Positions 34,461-41,732 of a DNA stretch of 64,000 nucleotides are shown here, piece after piece. The notes beneath the pieces are model-generated. The model was not told the DNA's origin. It ran no database searches and saw only the letters and a list, made by a program, of their open reading frames with translations. Position 1 is the stretch's first letter, and each line of letters begins with the position of its first letter. The DNA is from Streptomyces liangshanensis (GTDB taxonomy: Bacteria > Actinomycetota > Actinomycetes > Streptomycetales > Streptomycetaceae), in contig NZ_CP050177.1 of assembly GCF_011694815.1 (NCBI RefSeq), positions 3,851,001-3,915,000 of the forward strand, given 5' to 3'. The position numbers were made by a program, and so were the translations under genes.

Positions 34461-35558
34461 GTGCTGCGCTCATATGCAATGGCTGTGCCCGCCGCGATCT
34501 CGGCGATCCCCTCCATCACCTTCGTCCCACCCGCCCCCCAGCCCACCGCCCATGCCCGTCCGCCCGTCGGAGCCCTGCTCCGCCGCTACCGCGACGCCGG
34601 CGAGGTGCTCTCCTGCGAACCGGTCGCCCAGGGGCTGCTGAACCGCGGCTACCGCCTGGCGACCACCCGGGGCTCCTACTTCCTCAAGCACCACCTGGAC
34701 GGCGACCACGAGGCCGTGGCCCGCCAGCATCGCGCCACCCGGCGATTACCGGGCCTGGGCGTGCCCGTGGCGGAGGCCGTCGAGAACGCCTCCGGCGAGA
34801 CCGTCACCGTCATCGGCGGCCACTGCTTCGCCCTGCACCCCTGGATCGACGGGCGCCACCGCAACGGCGCCCAGCTCACCCGCGCCGGGTCCGAGCGCCT
34901 CGGCGCGCTCCTCGGGCTCGTCCACACCGGCCTGGAGCAGGTGATGGAGGCGGACCCGGTGGCCCTCACCCACGCCCTCACGTACGACAGCCAGGACCCC
35001 GCCTCCACCTTCGCGCTCATCGACGAACTCCTCGCCCTGGCACGGCACAACGCCCCGCGCAACGCCTTCGACGAACTGGCCGAGCACCGCCTGACCGAGC
35101 GGCGCACCCTGCTGGAGCGGCACGCCCACCGCCGCCCGCCGCCCGGCGCGGAGCCGGCCGCGGGCTGGGTGCACGGCGACTTCCACCCGCTGAACCTGAT
35201 CTACCGCGGCTCGGAGCCGGCCGCGATCGTCGACTGGGACCGGCTGGGCGTCCAGCCGCGCGCCGAGGAGGCCGTACGGGCCGCGGCGATCTTCTTCGTA
35301 CAACCGACCGGCGAGCTGGACCTGACGAAGGTACGGGCCTACGCGCGCGGCTACCGGCGGGCGGCCGGCGCGGGCGCCGCCGAACTGGCCGCCGCCGTGC
35401 ACCGCGTGTGGTGGGAGCGGCTCAACGACTTCTGGATACTCCGGTGGCGGTACCAGCTGGACGACCGGAGGGCCGACCCGCAGTTCGCCGCGGTGTCGGC
35501 CCTGGCGGTGTGGTGGACGAGGGAGTACGAGGCGGTGCGCGAGGCCTTCGCGGGGTGA
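34461..35558 (+). CDS. Aminoglycoside phosphotransferase / choline kinase-like phosphotransferase
   Basis: 365 residues. Kinase-like fold with Brenner-type catalytic loop HGDFHPLNLIY and the metal-binding IVDWDRLG. It phosphorylates a small hydroxyl compound (homoserine-, choline- or aminoglycoside-like); the acceptor is unknown. Residues 1-40 are Pro/Ala-rich and probably flexible. Start unsure: GTG 34461 has a TAACAT -10-like box ending 7 nt upstream and would be leaderless; ATG 34479 has no Shine-Dalgarno. Begins 15 bp after the split-barrel gene. Confidence 0.8.
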   Translation: MLRSYAMAVPAAISAIPSITFVPPAPQPTAHARPPVGALLRRYRDAGEVLSCEPVAQGLLNRGYRLATTRGSYFLKHHLDGDHEAVARQHRATRRLPGLGVPVAEAVENASGETVTVIGGHCFALHPWIDGRHRNGAQLTRAGSERLGALLGLVHTGLEQVMEADPVALTHALTYDSQDPASTFALIDELLALARHNAPRNAFDELAEHRLTERRTLLERHAHRRPPPGAEPAAGWVHGDFHPLNLIYRGSEPAAIVDWDRLGVQPRAEEAVRAAAIFFVQPTGELDLTKVRAYARGYRRAAGAGAAELAAAVHRVWWERLNDFWILRWRYQLDDRRADPQFAAVSALAVWWTREYEAVREAFAG

Positions 35559-35641
35559 CGCGAAAGCCTCACGCGAGCGCCTTGTGCGGGGCGCCTCGCG
35601 CGGGGCGGGCGCGGGGTGCGGGGCGCGGTCGGGCGCCTCGC

Positions 35642-37252
35642 TCAGCCGCTGCCGGTGGTGGTGGCGCCTTCCGTGCCCGCCACGGCCCCGCCGGGGTCGG
35701 CCCCGACCGTCGTACCGGCGTCCCCGGTGCCGGGGTCGCCCGTCGTCGCCGTCTCCGAAGGCCCGCCCGTCGGTTCGCCGTTGGTGTTGCCGCCGTCCGT
35801 GGTGCCCCCGTCTGTCGTACCGCCCTCGGTGCCACCGGAATCCGTGCCGGTGTCGGGCGACGACGGGGTCTCCGAGGGCTTCTCGGAGGGGGTCAGCGAC
35901 GGGGTCGGCTTGCGCGGCGTGGTGTAGTCCGGCTGCTGCTGGCCCCCCGACGACGTGTCGGGCTCCTCGGTCTTCTCCGTCTCCGACTCGCTCGGCGTCG
36001 GCGAGTCGCTGGGCGCGGACTCGGTCGGGGAGACCGACGGCTTCGGGTTCTTGTCGCCGCCCTCCTTCGCGCCCATGCCGTTCACCGCGAAGGCGACGCC
36101 CGCCACGATCGCGACCAGCGCCAGCGCGACGAACAGCAGCATCTTGCCGCGCCCGCCGCCGCCCTGGCCGCCGTGGTTGTTGACGTACGCGCCGTCGTTC
36201 GGGTTCATCGGCGGCAGGATCGGGCCCTGCGAGGTCTCGCCGTGCGGCGGGTGCCCCATCGCGGTCGTCGCGGCCATGCCCATCGGCGGGGTGCCCCCGC
36301 CGTGCGCGTCGACCGGGCCGGTGTTCCAGGTGTGGGTGTGGCTGCCCTGCTGCTGGAGCATCTGCATGCCGTACTGGATGAGCCCGCGCATCTCCTCGGC
36401 GCTCTGGAACCGGTCGTCCGGTTCTTTCGCGAGGGAGCGCATGACCATGCCGTCCAGCTCCGGCGGCGCGACCGGGGAGACCTGGGAGGGCGGCACCGGG
36501 ATGTCCTGCACGTGCTGGTAGACGACGGACAGCGGCGTCTCACCGGTGAACGGGGGCCGCTGCGCGAGCAGTTCGTACAGCAGGCAGCCCGTCGCGTACA
36601 GGTCGGAACGGTGGTCGACGGACTTGCCCAGCGCCTGCTCGGGGGAGAGGTACTGGGGCGTGCCCATGACCATGCCGGTCTGCGTCATCGTCGACTGCGC
36701 GCCGTGCAGGGCGCGCGCGATGCCGAAGTCCATGACCTTGACCGCGCCGCTGTGCGTGATGATCACGTTCGCGGGCTTGATGTCGCGGTGCACGATGCCG
36801 TGCTGGTGCGAGTAGGCCAGGGCCTCCAGCACACCGGAGACGATGATCAGCGCCTGCTCGGGCGGCGGCGCCTCCGCCTCCAGCAGCAGCTCACGGATCG
36901 TGCGGCCCTCGACCAGTTCCATGACGATGTACGGCACGACCTGGCCGTTGACGACGTCCTCGCCGGAGTCGTAGACCGCCACCACCGCGTGGTGGTTGAG
37001 CCCGGCGACCGACTGCGCCTCGCGGGTGAAGCGGGCCTTGGAGATGGGGTCTTCGGCCAGATCGGCCCGGAGCAGCTTCACCGCCACGGTGCGCCCGAGG
37101 CGTACGTCCTCGGCCGCGAACACCTCGGCCATACCGCCACGGCCCAGGCGATGCGTCATCCGGTAGCGGCCGTCGCCGACCAGTCCGCCCTCGCCCCAGG
37201 AGTCCGCGGCATCCGACACTCCGTTGCCGCTTGCTTCCGGTTCGGGTGCCAT
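35642..37252 (-). CDS. Transmembrane Ser/Thr protein kinase with Ser/Thr/Pro-rich outer tail
   Basis: 536 residues. Kinase domain (~30-290): Gly loop LGRGGMAEVF, VAVKLL, catalytic HRDIKPANV, DFGIAR, activation loop with TMTQTGMVMGTPQYLSPEQ. A Gly/His/Asn-rich juxtamembrane stretch (~300-380) follows, then one membrane segment (MLLFVALALVAIVAGVAFAV), then a ~140-residue outer tail made of Ser, Thr, Pro, Gly, Asp and Glu with short GGTTDGGTTDGGNT repeats. No PASTA domain. GAGGACTG precedes the ATG. Divergent from a second kinase gene (351-bp gap). Confidence 0.92.
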   Translation of the reverse strand: MAPEPEASGNGVSDAADSWGEGGLVGDGRYRMTHRLGRGGMAEVFAAEDVRLGRTVAVKLLRADLAEDPISKARFTREAQSVAGLNHHAVVAVYDSGEDVVNGQVVPYIVMELVEGRTIRELLLEAEAPPPEQALIIVSGVLEALAYSHQHGIVHRDIKPANVIITHSGAVKVMDFGIARALHGAQSTMTQTGMVMGTPQYLSPEQALGKSVDHRSDLYATGCLLYELLAQRPPFTGETPLSVVYQHVQDIPVPPSQVSPVAPPELDGMVMRSLAKEPDDRFQSAEEMRGLIQYGMQMLQQQGSHTHTWNTGPVDAHGGGTPPMGMAATTAMGHPPHGETSQGPILPPMNPNDGAYVNNHGGQGGGGRGKMLLFVALALVAIVAGVAFAVNGMGAKEGGDKNPKPSVSPTESAPSDSPTPSESETEKTEEPDTSSGGQQQPDYTTPRKPTPSLTPSEKPSETPSSPDTGTDSGGTEGGTTDGGTTDGGNTNGEPTGGPSETATTGDPGTGDAGTTVGADPGGAVAGTEGATTTGSG

Positions 37253-37603
37253 CAGTCCTCGCCGTCGTTTCTGTCCGCGTCAGGTCCGCCAGCGCGGCCC
37301 GCGGTGGTTCGGGGATTTTCAGGGGTGCTATGCCACGTCACGCTACAGCCTTCGTGTGACACGCCGGTTCAGGATGGAACCGGTCATGAAACCCGTACGG
37401 ACGGGGCCACGCAAATTACATGGAGTTCCTGTAACGCTTCCGAGACGCTCTGTCGCGCTTACGGTCACGGAACGGGCACCCCGCTTGACGTGTCCGGGGC
37501 CTGGGGCAGACTTGGCCCGTTATCGCGCACCAATGGGAACATCGCGTCAGCGTCACGGCATTCAGCGCCCAACCCGCCGACGCGCCGAGGGGGAAGCACA
37601 GTC
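37253..37603. promoter_or_regulatory. Divergent intergenic region between the two kinases
   Basis: 351 bp without a credible gene. On the plus strand TTGACG (37485-37490), 16-bp spacer, CAGACT (37507-37512) forms a good promoter for the second kinase with a leader of about 85 nt. No minus-strand promoter was confidently seen. Confidence 0.5.
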
Positions 37604-39298
37604 ATGAGCCAGGACGGCGCACGGGGCCGCTACGCGGGCGGTTCGGTCGCGGGCGGCCGGTACCAGCTTCGCGACCTGCTCGGCGAAGGCGGCATGGCGT
37701 CCGTCTACCTCGCCTACGACTCGGCGCTGGACCGCCAGGTCGCCATCAAGACCCTGCACACGGAGCTGGCGCGCGAGCAGTCGTTCCGCGAGCGGTTCCG
37801 CCGCGAGGCGCAGGCCGTCGCCAAACTGTCGCACCCGAACATCGTCTCGGTCTTCGACACCGGCGAGGACACGCTCTTCGAGAACGGCGCCGCCGCGGGC
37901 ACCGGCGCGATGATGCCGTACATCGTCATGGAGTACGTGGAGGGGCAGCCGCTCGGCTCCCTGCTCCGGGCGGACATCGCGCAGCAGGGGGCGATGCCGG
38001 CCGACCGGGCGCTCGGCGTGACGGCGGACGTGCTGGCCGCGCTGGAGGCCAGCCACGAGATGGGCCTGGTCCACCGCGACATCAAGCCGGGCAACGTGAT
38101 GATGACCCGGCGTGACGTGGTCAAGGTCATGGACTTCGGCATCGCGCGCGCCATGCAGTCGGGTGTCACGTCGATGACGCAGACCGGCATGGTCGTCGGC
38201 ACCCCGCAGTACCTCTCCCCCGAACAGGCGCTGGGGCGCGGCGTGGACGCCCGGTCCGACCTCTACTCGGTCGGCATCATGCTCTTCCAGCTGTTGACGG
38301 GCCGTCTGCCGTTCGACGCGGACTCGCCGCTGGCGATCGCGTACGCGCATGTGCAGGAGGAGGCCGTCGCGCCGTCCTCGATCAACCGGTCGCTGACGCC
38401 CGCGATGGACGCGCTGGTGGCGCGGGCGCTGAGGAAGAACCCGAACGAGCGCTTCCCGAGCGCCGCCGCGATGCGCGACGAGTGCCGGCGGGTGCTGCCC
38501 GCCGGGCCGACGGGCGCGCCGGTGATCATCCAGGGGGCGCCGTCGAACAGTGGCGCGGGGGTCAGCTCGGCGGTCTTCCCGCCGGTCGACCAGTCCGCGC
38601 AGGCGCCGGGGCCGTACGGCGTGCAGACCCCGTACCAGCCGCCGCACCAGACGCCGGCGCACCAGGCGACCGGGCTCCCGCAGGCGCCGCAGCACCCGAA
38701 CCCGTACGGGCCGCCGGCCCCGGTGCCGGGCCCGCACGGGGCGGGTGCCGGGTACGGGTACCCGCAGGCCGCCCCGTACCAGACGCAGGGGCAGCAGACC
38801 CCGCCCCCGTACGCGATCTCGCCGCAGCAGTCCCCGCCGCAGGGGGGCGGGGGCGGCAGGCGGAACACCCCGGTCGTCGTGGGCGCGATCGTCGTCTCGC
38901 TGCTGGCCATCGGCGGGCTGATCACGGCTCTCTCGATGCGGGACGACGGCACCACGGACGGCGGCAACGAGGCGGGGCCGACCGCGAGCGCCCCGGCGGT
39001 GGACGGCTACCGGGCGCCGGACCGCGGGAACACCATCGACGAGGACGAATGCACGGATCCGTCGGAGGACCCCTCGGACCCGAGCAAGGTGACGGTGCCG
39101 GACTTCCGGTACAAGGACATCCTCTCCGTGAAGCAGTGCCTGAACGCGGCGCACTGGAAGTACGAGCAGCCGACGACGGTCCAGAACGGGCAGTACGCCA
39201 AGGAGACCGTGATCGAGCAGTACCCGACGCAGGGCACGGGCATCGACCCGAAGTCGGTGGTCTTCACGCTGCGGCTCGCTTCGGGGTCCGCGCAGTAG
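37604..39298 (+). CDS. Transmembrane Ser/Thr protein kinase with one PASTA-like domain
   Basis: 564 residues. Kinase domain (~18-295): LGEGGMASVYLAYD, VAIKTLH, HRDIKPGNV, DFGIAR, MTQTGMVVGTPQYLSPEQ. A ~130-residue Pro/Gln/Tyr/Gly-rich linker (APYQTQGQQTPPPY) comes next, then one membrane segment (~423-445, VVVGAIVVSLLAIGGLITAL) and an outer segment ending in a PASTA-like unit (~495-560: VTVPDFRYKDILSVKQCLNA). Two Cys residues in the outer part (DECTDP, KQCLNA) could form a disulphide. PASTA domains bind peptidoglycan fragments, so cell-wall sensing is plausible. ATG at 37604 with GAGGGGG 10 nt upstream. Confidence 0.92.
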   Translation: MSQDGARGRYAGGSVAGGRYQLRDLLGEGGMASVYLAYDSALDRQVAIKTLHTELAREQSFRERFRREAQAVAKLSHPNIVSVFDTGEDTLFENGAAAGTGAMMPYIVMEYVEGQPLGSLLRADIAQQGAMPADRALGVTADVLAALEASHEMGLVHRDIKPGNVMMTRRDVVKVMDFGIARAMQSGVTSMTQTGMVVGTPQYLSPEQALGRGVDARSDLYSVGIMLFQLLTGRLPFDADSPLAIAYAHVQEEAVAPSSINRSLTPAMDALVARALRKNPNERFPSAAAMRDECRRVLPAGPTGAPVIIQGAPSNSGAGVSSAVFPPVDQSAQAPGPYGVQTPYQPPHQTPAHQATGLPQAPQHPNPYGPPAPVPGPHGAGAGYGYPQAAPYQTQGQQTPPPYAISPQQSPPQGGGGGRRNTPVVVGAIVVSLLAIGGLITALSMRDDGTTDGGNEAGPTASAPAVDGYRAPDRGNTIDEDECTDPSEDPSDPSKVTVPDFRYKDILSVKQCLNAAHWKYEQPTTVQNGQYAKETVIEQYPTQGTGIDPKSVVFTLRLASGSAQ

Positions 39299-39324
39299 CC
39301 CGTAGTCCTTACGGGGGAGGCGGG

Positions 39325-39351
39325 ACGGCCCCTTCCCCGGCGAGGGGCCGT
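39325..39351 (+). terminator. Weak hairpin after the second kinase
   Basis: 8-bp stem (39325-39332 / 39344-39351) with an 11-nt loop, 26 bp after the stop codon. Confidence 0.4.
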
Positions 39352-39397
39352 CGCTCAGGATGCCGGGGCGGTCACGCCGTGTGACGCTGGTCGCGTG

Positions 39398-40057
39398 ATG
39401 CCACGGCTCCGCTCCCACTGCGCTCTCGCGGTCGCGTCCTTGCTGCTGGCCGCGCCGCTCGCGCGGGCCGAGGAGTCCGCCTCCCCGTCCGCCGGGCCGC
39501 CGGCGGCCGCCCGGCCGCCCGTGGCCGGCCCCTCGGCCACGCCCGGGCCGACGGAGTCGCTGGCGGGACGGCAGGCCGGGGAGGGGCACTTCCGGCCCGG
39601 CAGGCCGACCGGGCCCGAGGTCTCCCGGCCGGGGGACACCCCGCCGGACACGCCGGAGGGCAGCCCGGACCCGGAGTCCACCGGCGCCTCGGACAGCCCG
39701 TCCCCGGCGTCCCCCTCCCTCGCCCCGTCATCCCCCTCGCCGACCGGTCCGTCCCGTACGGCCCGGCCCCGGCCCTCCGCCTCCCCCTCGGCGTCCCCCG
39801 ACCGCGGCAGGCCGTCCCCGGCCCGGCCGGAGCCCCGGGACACGGGCGGCTCCGAGAGCGCCGCCGAGGAGCGCGGGGACACGGCGCCGCCGTCCGGCGG
39901 CCCGGCGTCCCCGCCGCCCGCGGCGGCCCGTGAACCCGGCGCGACGGCGTTCCGGCAGCCCGTCGCCGAGCCGGTGGCGATCCTGACCCTGGGGACCGGC
40001 ATCACCCTGATCGGCCTCGGGCTCGGCTTCCTCGGCCTGCGGCTACGCCGCCGCTGA
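39398..40057 (+). CDS. Exported Ser/Pro-rich protein with C-terminal membrane anchor
   Basis: 219 residues. Signal peptide (MPRLRSHCALAVASLLLAAPLARA), a ~150-residue middle made of Ser, Pro, Ala, Gly, Thr, Arg and Asp, then a hydrophobic segment (VAILTLGTGITLIGLGLGFLGL) and the basic stop RLRRR. This is the layout of a cell-wall-spanning, membrane-anchored stalk; no globular domain is present. GTG 39395 or ATG 39398. No family was recognised. It is downstream of the PASTA-like kinase and could be co-expressed with it. Confidence 0.65.
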   Translation: MPRLRSHCALAVASLLLAAPLARAEESASPSAGPPAAARPPVAGPSATPGPTESLAGRQAGEGHFRPGRPTGPEVSRPGDTPPDTPEGSPDPESTGASDSPSPASPSLAPSSPSPTGPSRTARPRPSASPSASPDRGRPSPARPEPRDTGGSESAAEERGDTAPPSGGPASPPPAAAREPGATAFRQPVAEPVAILTLGTGITLIGLGLGFLGLRLRRR

Positions 40058-40151
40058 CCCGGGGCTCGCGGCTCTGTCCCAGGTCCGTCCCGGCCGTGTC
40101 ACCGGGTCGTATCCGTCTCACGGCTGAGGCGTGAGGTCCGTCTCAGGTCGC

Positions 40152-40179
40152 TTGCGGCCGCCGACCTACCGGGTATACA
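40152..40179 (+). promoter_or_regulatory. Promoter of the PadR gene
   Basis: TTGCGG (40152-40157), 16-bp spacer, TATACA (40174-40179). The predicted start of transcription is 40186-40188, at the ATG, so the mRNA would be leaderless. The operator overlaps the -10. Confidence 0.5.
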
Positions 40180-40191
40180 TACTGAGTATGT
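40177..40191. promoter_or_regulatory. Perfect 15-bp palindrome, probable PadR operator
   Basis: ACATACTGAGTATGT is a perfect dyad with 7-bp arms around a single central base. It spans the end of the -10 box and includes the ATG start codon at 40188. ATACT...AGTAT is the usual form of PadR-family operators, so this is most likely autoregulation. Confidence 0.7.
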
Positions 40192-40856
40192 CGATTCGCC
40201 ACGGGCTTCTGGCCCTCCTGGAACGCGGCCCGCGCTACGGCTCCCAGCTCCGTACGGAGTTCGAGTCCCGTACGGGATCCACCTGGCCGCTCAACGTCGG
40301 GCAGGTCTACACGACCCTGAACCGCCTGGAGCGGGACGGCATGGTCACGCAGGACGGTGAGGACGAGGCCGGCCGCGCGCTCTACGTGATCACGGATCAG
40401 GGCCGCGAGGAGCTGCGGTCGTGGTTCCGCACCCCCGTCGACCGCACCAGCCCGCCCCGGGACGAGCTGGCCATCAAGCTCGCCATGGCGGTGGGCGCGC
40501 CGGGCGTCGACATCCGCGAGGTCATCCAGTCCCAGCGGCACCACACCATCCAGGCCATGCAGGACTACACGCGTCTCAAGTCCCAGAGCGTGGAGAGCGC
40601 GCCGGTCGGCCGGGACGAGGTGGCGTGGCTGCTCGTGCTGGACCAGCTCATCTTCCAGACCGAGGCCGAGGCCAGGTGGCTCGACCACTGCGAGGTACGG
40701 CTGATCCGGCTCGCGATGGCCCAGGACAAGGCGGCCGGGAGCGGCGCCGGGGCGGCCACCGCCGCGGACGCGGCCCCGGACGACGCGAGCGTCCCCGTGC
40801 CGACGCCCCCGGAACCGGCCGTGACCGCACCGACCCGCCGGGGCCGCCGGCACTGA
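40188..40856 (+). CDS. PadR-family transcriptional regulator
   Basis: 222 residues. N-terminal winged helix (HGLLALLERGPRYGSQLRTEFE, VGQVYTTLNRLERDGMV), then the long dimerisation helices of the VirR-type C-terminus, and an Ala/Pro-rich tail (~180-222). PadR proteins repress adjacent efflux or detoxification genes. It is followed after 126 bp by an ABC exporter pair on the same strand, the usual PadR arrangement. The start codon lies within its own operator. No Shine-Dalgarno sequence. Confidence 0.9.
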   Translation: MSIRHGLLALLERGPRYGSQLRTEFESRTGSTWPLNVGQVYTTLNRLERDGMVTQDGEDEAGRALYVITDQGREELRSWFRTPVDRTSPPRDELAIKLAMAVGAPGVDIREVIQSQRHHTIQAMQDYTRLKSQSVESAPVGRDEVAWLLVLDQLIFQTEAEARWLDHCEVRLIRLAMAQDKAAGSGAGAATAADAAPDDASVPVPTPPEPAVTAPTRRGRRH

Positions 40857-40982
40857 CCGCACCTCACCGCGCCTCACCGCGCGCCACCCGCCCCGGCGGG
40901 CGCCGCGCACCCACCCCACCGTCTTCAGCTCACCATCCGTACGCGCGAACACGCCCGCGTCAGCACAGAGGGGGATCCACCC

Positions 40983-41732
40983 ATGCCCGAAACACCCGGC
41001 ACACCGCCGCAACCGGTGCTGCGCCTCATGGACCTGACCCGCGTCCACGGCAGCGGAGCCACCGAGGTTCATGCGCTGCGCGGCATCAACCTCGACGTGT
41101 TCCCCGGCGAACTCGTCGCCGTCATGGGCCCGTCGGGCTCCGGCAAGTCCACGCTGCTCACCATCGCGGGCGGACTCGACCACCCCACCTCCGGGCGCGT
41201 GGTCGTCGAGGGGACGGACATCACCACCGTCGACCGCAAGCGGCTCGCGGCCCTGCGCCGCCGCAGCATCGGCTACGTCTTCCAGGACTACAACCTGATC
41301 CCCGCCCTCACCGCGGCGGAGAACATCGCCCTCCCGCGCGAACTGGACGGCACCTCGGCCCGCAAGGCACGCGTCGAAGCCCTCGCCGCGCTGGAGGAGA
41401 TGGGCCTCGGCCAGCTCGCCGACCGCTTCCCCGACGAGATGTCCGGCGGCCAGCAGCAGCGGGTGGCCATCGCCCGCGCCCTCGTCGGCGACCGCCGGCT
41501 GGTGCTCGCCGACGAGCCCACCGGCGCCCTGGACTCCGAGACCGGCGAATCCGTCCTCGCGCTGCTGCGCAGCCGCTGCGACGCGGGCGCCGCCGGTGTC
41601 CTGGTCACCCACGAGCCGCGCTTCGCGGCCTGGGCGGACCGGGTGGTCTTCCTGCGGGACGGCTCGGTCGTCGACCAGACCGTCCGCAGCCAGGCGGACT
41701 CGCTGCTCACCGGGCAGGCGGCCGACCTGTGA
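40983..41732 (+). CDS. ABC transporter ATP-binding protein (MacB/LolD type)
   Basis: 249 residues. Walker A GPSGSGKST, Q-loop YVFQDYNLIP, signature MSGGQQQR, Walker B LVLADEPTGALD, H-loop VTHEP. It powers the FtsX-type permease encoded next, whose GTG start overlaps its stop codon by 4 bp (GTGA). ATP-binding subunits of this class drive mechanotransmission rather than classical transport. AGGGGGA precedes the ATG. Likely repressed by the PadR protein upstream. Confidence 0.95.
   Translation: MPETPGTPPQPVLRLMDLTRVHGSGATEVHALRGINLDVFPGELVAVMGPSGSGKSTLLTIAGGLDHPTSGRVVVEGTDITTVDRKRLAALRRRSIGYVFQDYNLIPALTAAENIALPRELDGTSARKARVEALAALEEMGLGQLADRFPDEMSGGQQQRVAIARALVGDRRLVLADEPTGALDSETGESVLALLRSRCDAGAAGVLVTHEPRFAAWADRVVFLRDGSVVDQTVRSQADSLLTGQAADL

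Noticed and set aside
35408..37603. Long plus-strand extension upstream of the second kinase
   Set aside because: The upstream part is antisense to the first kinase; the kinase fold begins just after the ATG at 37604.
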